A stretch of DNA of 64,000 nt from Kibdelosporangium sp. MJ126-NF4. Its GTDB lineage: Bacteria > Actinomycetota > Actinomycetes > Mycobacteriales > Pseudonocardiaceae. Under the pieces are notes generated by a model that was given only the letters and a program-made list of their open reading frames with translations, made no database searches and was not told where the DNA came from. A program made the translations under genes and the position numbers. Shown one piece after another: positions 58,318 to 64,000 of this stretch. The stretch lies in assembly GCF_000826545.1 (NCBI RefSeq), contig NZ_CDME01000002.1, positions 1,373,187 to 1,437,186 on the forward strand, in the 5' to 3' direction. The first letter of the stretch is position 1; each line of letters opens with the position of its first letter.

Positions 58318-59660
58318 CCCGCACTCCCCCGTGAGATCTCCGCCGCCAGCACGTGTTTGCATTTGCCTCGGGTGCCGCGGTAATCCCGCCACCACGCGCA
58401 GGTGCAGGACGCGTCGGTCCCCGTGAACCGGACCTGGTAGCCCTTGACCGTCAGCACATCGCCCTCGCCCGTCACCGCTCCGGCCGCCACCAGCGCCCTG
58501 GCGTTGCGCAGCCTTGGGTTGAACTGTTCGACGGATTCCGCGTCGTACGGCAGTTCCCGGTGAAAGTACGAGGCCTCGGCCAGGTCGTAGCCCACGCGGC
58601 CACTCACGCCGAGTTGGACCAGTGCGGAACGGACACGGTCGCGCGGCAGCCCCGACCGCTCGGCCAACTCGGCGGGCTCCACCCTCGCCTCGAACTCGAG
58701 CAGTGCCCCGATCAGCTCCGCGTCCTGCCCGGCTTCGTCTCCCGCGAGGAAGTCCAGCACCGCGCCCTCCCCGGAGAACCCCCTGTTCACCTCCGGTGAC
58801 AGCACCAGGACGAACGTCATCCCCGGTAGAGCGAGCTCCCACGCGCTCGCGCAAGGCAGGCTGCTCGCGTTCACCGCAGGGCCGTACACTCGCAGCGACC
58901 TCGCGTGACGCAGCAGCGGAGTCAGCGCCTCAAGGCGTTGTGGTCCGGCCAGGCACACCGCTCCCGCGGCGGGCCGCGCCGACAGGCGCAGCGACCGTCC
59001 GGCCGGGACCGCCCACGATGCCCCGCGCGAGCGCGACGAGGACAACGACCGGAGGAACCGAGCCGCCTCAGCGACCGGGATCTCCAGCCGTGGCTCGAAA
59101 CCGGCCGTGATCACCTGCAGTTCCGCGAAGCCGCGCAGCCACCGCTGCGGGAGCTCGACCTTCTTCTCGACCGCCGAACCGTCCATTGTGGTCACTGTGA
59201 CCTCGTCGGGGCCGACCGCGAACCGGAGCGGATCACCGGCGCCCACGCGGGCGAGCATGCGCCGCAACGGCTCGTTCACGTCGACGTTCGTGGTTCCCCG
59301 GTCGAGGACCTCGCCGTCGAGCCCGCCCGCGAGCACATCGAGCCTGGCGTAGACGCCGCAACAGCCAGCGAACGACTCGAACCGCAGCCGATCGCCGTTG
59401 CAGGTGACCACCGGATCCCGCAGGCTCACCTGCGTCGGCAGACGCACCCGCGTCGGTTGGAAGTACCTGCTCGCCGCGACCTTGGCCACCGAGTGCAGGC
59501 TCGCCGCCGCTGCCGCCGGTTCGGTGAGGAACCCCTTGAAGAACAAAGGGTTCCGCACCGGACCGCGCAGCGCCGTGCCACCCGATGTCTGCAGCCCGAG
59601 CAGCCCGCCGGACAGTTCCGACGAGCGCAGGTAGCGGTATTCCCGTGCGACAGCAGTCAT
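58314..59660 (-). CDS. SWIM zinc-finger family protein
   Basis: This is a 448-residue protein from the ATG at 59660. The long middle is unassigned, with an actinobacterial-type N-terminus (YRYLRSSELSGGLLGLQTSGG). The C-terminal SWIM finger is Cys-x-Cys...Cys-x-His: SCTCAWWRDYRGTRGKCKHVLA (about 416-438). SWIM domains bind DNA or proteins. It overlaps the DUF6493 gene by 4 bp, forming a two-gene operon. Function unknown. Confidence 0.88.
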   Translation of the reverse strand: MTAVAREYRYLRSSELSGGLLGLQTSGGTALRGPVRNPLFFKGFLTEPAAAAASLHSVAKVAASRYFQPTRVRLPTQVSLRDPVVTCNGDRLRFESFAGCCGVYARLDVLAGGLDGEVLDRGTTNVDVNEPLRRMLARVGAGDPLRFAVGPDEVTVTTMDGSAVEKKVELPQRWLRGFAELQVITAGFEPRLEIPVAEAARFLRSLSSSRSRGASWAVPAGRSLRLSARPAAGAVCLAGPQRLEALTPLLRHARSLRVYGPAVNASSLPCASAWELALPGMTFVLVLSPEVNRGFSGEGAVLDFLAGDEAGQDAELIGALLEFEARVEPAELAERSGLPRDRVRSALVQLGVSGRVGYDLAEASYFHRELPYDAESVEQFNPRLRNARALVAAGAVTGEGDVLTVKGYQVRFTGTDASCTCAWWRDYRGTRGKCKHVLAAEISRGSAG

Positions 59661-59899
59661 GACGGGCACTGTAGGGGCGGGGTCCGACAGTTTCCGGATC
59701 TCCGGCAAAGACCCTGGTCAACACCGGCCTTGGCATGACTCGACGAGGTCGCTTGGCGAAAGGAGACACCGGTGACGCCGGAGTCGGGCACCTTCGACGG
59801 TCGTCAGCCGACCAGTCACGAACGGCTGACCGTTGGACGCGTCCTATCAGGATGGTTTGGCGCCGTGGGACAACGGCGCACCTGCCTGGCTCGCGACCG

Positions 59900-61057
59900 T
59901 CACCAGGTGACTGGCAGTTCCGATGGGCCGCGGAAGCGGCGCTCGGTGTGCCAGCGGATCGTATCGGGCTCGACGGCGAGCCGCAGTCCCGGGAAGCGGG
60001 TGACCAGGCCGGTTATCGCGACGTCCAGTTCGACGCGGGCCAGTGCGGCGCCGAGGCAGAAGTGCAGCCCGTGGCCGAACGCCAGATGCGGGTTGTTGCC
60101 GCGCCTGAGGTCCATCTCCTGCGCACGTGCGAAGATCTCCGGATCGCGGCTGGCCAGCGCGTCGGACACGATGACGAGGCTGCCTGCCGCGATGGGCACG
60201 TCGCCGACGACGACGTCCTCGGTGGGCACCCGGAATCCGGGTGTCAGCACCGACGGGTACAACCGCATCAGCTCTTCCGACGCCGCGTGCACACCGTCCG
60301 GGTTGGCAGCCAGTGCCGTGTACTCCTCCGGCCGCAGCAACAACGCGTGGATGCTCTTGCACATCTGGTTGGCGGTCGTCTCGTATCCGGCGGGCAGCAG
60401 CAACACACCGAGGTTGATCAGCTCTTCCTCGGACATCCGCTCGTCGGCACGCGCCGAAACGAGCTCGCTGAGCAGATCCTCCTTGGGAGACTTACGTTTG
60501 TCGGCGATGATCGCCGACAGGTAGTCGCGCAGCTCGTTCACCGCGGTCAGCTTCGTCTCCGCGGTGTCGGCCGTCGACGCCAGGATCATCGACCGCTCCT
60601 GGAACCAGCCACGGTCGTCGTAGGACACGCCGAGCAGTTGGCAGACAACGGTGATCGGCAACGGCAGGCACAGCGCGTCGACCAGGTCCGCCGGTGGCCC
60701 CTGCTCGGCCAGGTCGTCGAGCAGACCGTCGACCATCTGCCGCACTCCCGGGCGCATGCTCTCGACGCGGCGGCGGGAGAACGCCTTGGCCACCAGGCCG
60801 CGGATGCGCGTGTGCTGCGGCGGGTCCATGTCGAGCAGCATGTCACCGGTGCTGCTCGCGCCCGGACCGGTGTAGTTGGTTCCCCTGGTGCGGAACACTT
60901 CCTGGCGGCTGAAGACCGGATCGGACAGCACGTGCACCGCGTCGCGGTACCTGGTCACCAGGTAGGCCGTCTGTCCGGTTGGGATGGTCACCAGGGCCGC
61001 CGGTCCGACGTCCTGGATGTCCCCTGCCGGTGGCGGAGTTGCTTGGGTCGTTGTCAT
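59900..61057 (-). CDS. cytochrome P450
   Basis: This is a 385-residue soluble bacterial P450. The I-helix oxygen-binding motif is LLPAGYETTANQ (about 229-240; Tyr replaces the usual His). The ExxR is in SEELMRLYPSV (about 266-276), and the heme loop is FGHGLHFCLGAALARVE with the ligand Cys at about residue 332. Length and DPPQHTRIRGLVAKAFSRRRVE are typical of actinobacterial CYP105/107-like enzymes. It is divergent from an FAD monooxygenase, suggesting joint action on a secondary metabolite. The start is placed at the ATG at 61057. Confidence 0.93.
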   Translation of the reverse strand: MTTTQATPPPAGDIQDVGPAALVTIPTGQTAYLVTRYRDAVHVLSDPVFSRQEVFRTRGTNYTGPGASSTGDMLLDMDPPQHTRIRGLVAKAFSRRRVESMRPGVRQMVDGLLDDLAEQGPPADLVDALCLPLPITVVCQLLGVSYDDRGWFQERSMILASTADTAETKLTAVNELRDYLSAIIADKRKSPKEDLLSELVSARADERMSEEELINLGVLLLPAGYETTANQMCKSIHALLLRPEEYTALAANPDGVHAASEELMRLYPSVLTPGFRVPTEDVVVGDVPIAAGSLVIVSDALASRDPEIFARAQEMDLRRGNNPHLAFGHGLHFCLGAALARVELDVAITGLVTRFPGLRLAVEPDTIRWHTERRFRGPSELPVTW

Positions 61058-61400
61058 CGGCTTTCCCCTAACGCGCACGGCGAGAATTACGTGGCGACAC
61101 GAGTGAACGGCTGCAGAATGCCCGTCGATGCCCATGTTCAGCTTCATCGAGCGCGGCGGCGCAGTCAAGCGGCCCGCGCAAGGGCGGCCGCAAGTCTGCG
61201 TCAACCGTTTCCCAAGTCGCACAAGGAGATGTCAATTCTGCGGGTCGGGGCACAATAATTCTGGGAACCCTTCCACTCGGTGTCCGGCCCGACTTACGTT
61301 CCCGGCAGCGGACATTTTCAGCCGCTGTCGATTTTCAGCCGCTGTTGATCTTCTTCTGTCGAATCCTGTCTCCAGCAACCACTTTGCCTAGGGAGAAGAG
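61058..61400. other. divergent promoter region between P450 and FAD monooxygenase
   Basis: These 343 bp hold no supported gene. The part near the monooxygenase is AT-richer and contains a tandem direct repeat (61314-61345). The P450 start lies at the left edge with GGGGAAA as ribosome site; the monooxygenase has GGGAGAAGAG at 61391-61400. Confidence 0.6.
61314..61345 (+). repeat. tandem 15-bp direct repeat, operator-like
   Basis: ATTTTCAGCCGCTGT occurs at 61314-61328 and again at 61331-61345, with a 17-bp period. It lies 56 bp upstream of the monooxygenase start in a divergent promoter region. Tandem direct repeats are typical of OmpR/SARP-like activator sites; spacing here is not the common 11 or 22 bp. 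Confidence 0.65.
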
Positions 61401-62870
61401 ATGGACACTGCCGTTGTCGTCGTCGGCGCGGGCCCGGCGGGCCTGATGCTGGCAGGCGAGCTGCGGCTCGCCGGTGTGGACGTGGTCGTCGTCGAGAAGC
61501 TCCCCGAGCCGTCAGGGGAATCGCGGGGGCTCGGGTTCACCGTGCGCACCATGGAGGTGCTGGACCAACGCGGGCTGCTGCCCCGGTTCGGCGAACTGAC
61601 CACCACCGCCCATCACCACTTCGGTGGGCTGGCACTGGATCTCAGCGGTCTCGACGGCGCGCACCTGGCCAACAAGTCGGTGTTGCAGTCGCAGACCGAG
61701 CAGGTCCTCGAGGAGTGGGCCGTCGAACTTGGCGCGGAGGTTCGCCGCGGCCATGAGCTGCTTTCCCTGACACAGCAAGACAACGGGGTCGAGATCGAGG
61801 TGCTCGGCCCGGCCGGGCCCTACCGGCTGCGCTGCGCCTACCTCGTGGGATGCGACGGCGGACGCAGCAAGGTGCGCAAGAGCGTCGGCTTCGACTTCCC
61901 CGGCACACCGGCGACCATGGAGATGTTCCTCGCCGACGTGCAGGGCGTTCGGGTACGGGAACGCAAGTTCGGCGAGACGGTGCCCGGCGGCCTGGTCATG
62001 GCCGGACACCTGGAGGACGACCTGGTCCGGTTGATCATCTGCGAACATGGAAGCACCCCCAGGAATCGCACCGCCCCGGCCACGTTCGACGAGATCGCGG
62101 CGGCGTGGCAGAGGCTGACCGGTGAGGACATCTCGGGTGGCACGCCCGTGTGGACCAGTTCGTACGGCGACGCTGTCCGGCAGGTGACCCACTACCGCAT
62201 GGGCCGGGTCCTGCTCGCCGGGGACGCGGCGCACATCCACCTGCCCGCCGGTGGCCAGGGCATGAACGTCAGCATCCAGGACTCGGTGAACCTGGGCTGG
62301 AAGCTGGGTGCCGTGGCACGCGGCAGCGCCCCGGACGGCCTGCTCGACAGCTACCACACCGAACGGCACCCGGTGGGGCAACAGCTGTTATCCAACACCA
62401 GGGCGCAGGGCATCCTGTTCCTGGGTGGTTTCGAGGTCCAGCCGTTGCGGGACCTGATCTCCGAGCTGATCGGGTTCGACAGCGTAAGCCTGCACCTGTC
62501 GCGCATGGTCAGCGGCCTGGACATCCGCTACGACGTCGGCGAGGACGACCATCCGCTGGTTGGCCGCCGGATGCCGCACGTCGACCTGGTCGACTACGAC
62601 CGCAAGACCAGCACCACCGAGTTGCTGCACCCGGGGCGCGGTGTGGTGCTGGACTGCGCCGACGACACCGGTCTGCGCGCGGCCGCCGAGCCGTGGGCCG
62701 ATCGGGTCGACATCGTCACAGCGCCGCCGCTGGACGACGGCGTGAACGCCCCGTTCTACGGCGCGAGCTCGTTCCTGATCCGACCAGACGGCCACGTCGC
62801 GTGGACGTCCGGCGGCAGATCGAGCATCGCGGCGGCCTTGGAACGCTGGTTCGGACCAGCAGCGCCCTGA
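61401..62870 (+). CDS. FAD-dependent aromatic hydroxylase (PheA/TfdB type)
   Basis: This is a 489-residue class A flavin monooxygenase. The FAD GxGxxG motif is VVVGAGPAGLMLAGEL (residues 6-21), the DG motif is LVGCDGGRSKVRKSVG (about 148-163), and the GD motif is VLLAGDAAHIHLPAGGQGMNVSIQD (about 270-294). A thioredoxin-like C-terminal domain follows. Such enzymes hydroxylate aromatic polyketides or inactivate aromatic drugs such as rifamycins. It is divergent from the P450 and convergent with an exporter gene. ATG at 61401 has a good ribosome site. Confidence 0.92.
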   Translation: MDTAVVVVGAGPAGLMLAGELRLAGVDVVVVEKLPEPSGESRGLGFTVRTMEVLDQRGLLPRFGELTTTAHHHFGGLALDLSGLDGAHLANKSVLQSQTEQVLEEWAVELGAEVRRGHELLSLTQQDNGVEIEVLGPAGPYRLRCAYLVGCDGGRSKVRKSVGFDFPGTPATMEMFLADVQGVRVRERKFGETVPGGLVMAGHLEDDLVRLIICEHGSTPRNRTAPATFDEIAAAWQRLTGEDISGGTPVWTSSYGDAVRQVTHYRMGRVLLAGDAAHIHLPAGGQGMNVSIQDSVNLGWKLGAVARGSAPDGLLDSYHTERHPVGQQLLSNTRAQGILFLGGFEVQPLRDLISELIGFDSVSLHLSRMVSGLDIRYDVGEDDHPLVGRRMPHVDLVDYDRKTSTTELLHPGRGVVLDCADDTGLRAAAEPWADRVDIVTAPPLDDGVNAPFYGASSFLIRPDGHVAWTSGGRSSIAAALERWFGPAAP

Positions 62871-62934
62871 TCGCCCAGCCGGACGTCGACGCCGCCGAGA
62901 CAACTCGGCGGCGTTCACGTTTGTCCTCCGACTT

Positions 62935-64000
62935 CTACGGCTGCGCCTCGACTGCGGCCCCCGTGCGGGTGCGCGCCACGATCAGCCCGGCACACACCAT
63001 GGACACCGCCGCGAGCGCCGCGGCCCACCGCAACGCCGACGAGCCCGACACCGCCCAGAGCGCGGCACCGGCCGCCGAACCGAACGCGTTGCCCAACTGG
63101 CGCACCAAACTCGAGGTCGCCGCGGTCAGACCCAGCCTGGCCCTGGGGACGTTGCCCATCAGGAACACCTGCAGCTGCCCGTTGAACATCCCGAACCCGG
63201 CGCCCACCACGGCCAGCCGCCAGAACAGGTCCGCCGGACCGGAGTTGGGCAGCAGCACCAGGACGAATCCCACGGTGATCACCGCGGCGCCCGCCACCGC
63301 GACCGGCCGCGTGCCGACACGGTCGGCGAGCATGCCCGCGCCGTAGCTGGTCGCCAGCGCCGCGACCGGGTACGCCAGCAACACCAGTCCCGCGGTGCCG
63401 GGCGAGGTTCCCATTCCGTGCTGCAGGACGAACGGCAGTACCAGGATCAGGACGTGGATTCCCACGTACACCAAGGCGAGAGCCACATGTGGGCCGAGCA
63501 CGCCCCTGGTTGCCAGCAGTTCGCGCACCGGCACCGCGTCCGCGCCCCGGTACCACGTCACGATCAGCGGGACCGCCACCACCGACACGATCATCCACAC
63601 AGGACTCTCGGTGACCGCGAGGGACAGTCCGAACAGGACGGCGACCGCCCCGCCGCCGAACGTGGCCGCTTCCACGAGCCACCGGCGTCGCGGCCAGGTC
63701 AGCCGCTCCCCCAGCGGGAGTTGCGCCGCGGCGAGCAGCGCGACCACCGCCAGCGGCGGGATGGACAGGTAGAAGATCCACGGCCAGCCGAGCGACTCCA
63801 CGATCTGCCCGCCGACCACCGGCCCGGTCACCCCGCCGGTGGTGCCGAACAGCATGATCACCCCGAACGCCCGCGCCCGCGCGTCCGGCCGGACCGACAC
63901 GGTGGCGAGCACCGACGAGAGCGCGAGCAGCACAGCGCCGAACGTGCCCTGCAGCACCCTGGCCGCCACCAGCCAGCCGATCCCGGGGGCCAGCCCGGCC
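62935..64000 (-). CDS. MFS exporter, DHA2 type (cut by window edge)
   Basis: At least 354 residues are visible; the frame runs off the right edge, so the N-terminus with the first helices is missing. The visible part begins APGIGWLVAARVLQGTFGAVLLAL and contains GTTGGVTGPVVGGQIVESLGWPWIFYLSIPP (motif C-like region) and further helices to about ten. Such exporters often remove the product or a drug handled by the neighbouring P450 and monooxygenase. It converges on the monooxygenase gene with a 64-bp gap. Confidence 0.9.
   Translation of the reverse strand, partial: AGLAPGIGWLVAARVLQGTFGAVLLALSSVLATVSVRPDARARAFGVIMLFGTTGGVTGPVVGGQIVESLGWPWIFYLSIPPLAVVALLAAAQLPLGERLTWPRRRWLVEAATFGGGAVAVLFGLSLAVTESPVWMIVSVVAVPLIVTWYRGADAVPVRELLATRGVLGPHVALALVYVGIHVLILVLPFVLQHGMGTSPGTAGLVLLAYPVAALATSYGAGMLADRVGTRPVAVAGAAVITVGFVLVLLPNSGPADLFWRLAVVGAGFGMFNGQLQVFLMGNVPRARLGLTAATSSLVRQLGNAFGSAAGAALWAVSGSSALRWAAALAAVSMVCAGLIVARTRTGAAVEAQP

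Noticed and set aside
56770..58383. A 537-residue plus-strand frame over DUF6493
   Set aside because: Its composition (Gln/His/Arg-rich) is that of an antisense shadow; the DUF6493 gene has better coding signs.
61314..61345. CRISPR-like or iteron array
   Set aside because: Only two copies at a 17-bp period; better read as an operator.
1..64000. CRISPR arrays or insertion sequences
   Set aside because: No regularly spaced repeats and no transposase-like frame were found; the only mobile element seen is the AICE.

Overview
This window is high-G+C actinobacterial DNA. The coding style (GTG starts, strong G/C third positions), a SARP regulator, an F420-type (LLM) oxidoreductase, a 2-methylisoborneol operon and an actinomycete integrative and conjugative element (AICE) point to a filamentous actinomycete. 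Pseudonocardiales (the Amycolatopsis, Kibdelosporangium and Lentzea type) is my inference, not proven by the sequence.

Region 1 (1-17.9 kb) is chromosomal. It holds the tail of a LacI regulator, a lipoprotein, msrA next to an MFS gene broken by an in-frame TGA, and a TetR regulator. Next come a Gfo/Idh/MocA dehydrogenase plus sugar isomerase pair behind palindromic operators, and the two-gene 2-methylisoborneol pathway (GPP C-methyltransferase and terpene cyclase) with a downstream partner. An HxlR/LLM/SRPBCC group, a PIG-L deacetylase-propeller protein, a hydrolase, GlsB, a TetR/SDR pair and an AlkD-like repair protein follow. The last genes are a secreted protein with a toxin-like HIxxRH motif and a convergent possible immunity gene.

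Region 2 (18,109-30,921) is a nearly textbook AICE integrated in the 3' end of tRNA-Arg(ACG). It has 35-bp att direct repeats and a matching pair of 28-bp presumed integrase arm sites. A left module carries a zinc-ribbon protein, CutA and a TPR-type XRE regulator with atypical, lower G+C. A divergent, almost fully overlapping operon follows: a Pra-like activator, three tandem paralogous XRE proteins and small proteins. After a hairpin comes the transfer/replication/integration block: zinc ribbon, FtsK-like Tra, two paralogous small proteins, Rep with an HUH motif, Xis and Int.

Region 3 (31-64 kb) is chromosomal again. It includes DUF4291, S4-domain and MFS/HxlR genes, a SARP regulator, a secreted beta-rich protein, PhoD phosphatase with a Ca-binding-type propeller, a Ca2+/H+ antiporter and a nucleotidyltransferase. 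A 30-residue peptide gene with its own terminator sits upstream of a 1240-residue HTH-nSTAND-TM-14xWD40 protein. A GH29 fucosidase, an AA10 LPMO behind a DasR-like site, a decayed trypsin-like protease, Ppx/GppA, an orphan type VII secretion effector-like cluster, a two-component system, a Tat-exported BBE flavoprotein, a racemase and a DUF6493/SWIM pair follow. The window ends in the edge of a probable secondary-metabolite locus (P450, FAD monooxygenase, exporter) with a tandem 15-bp operator-like repeat.
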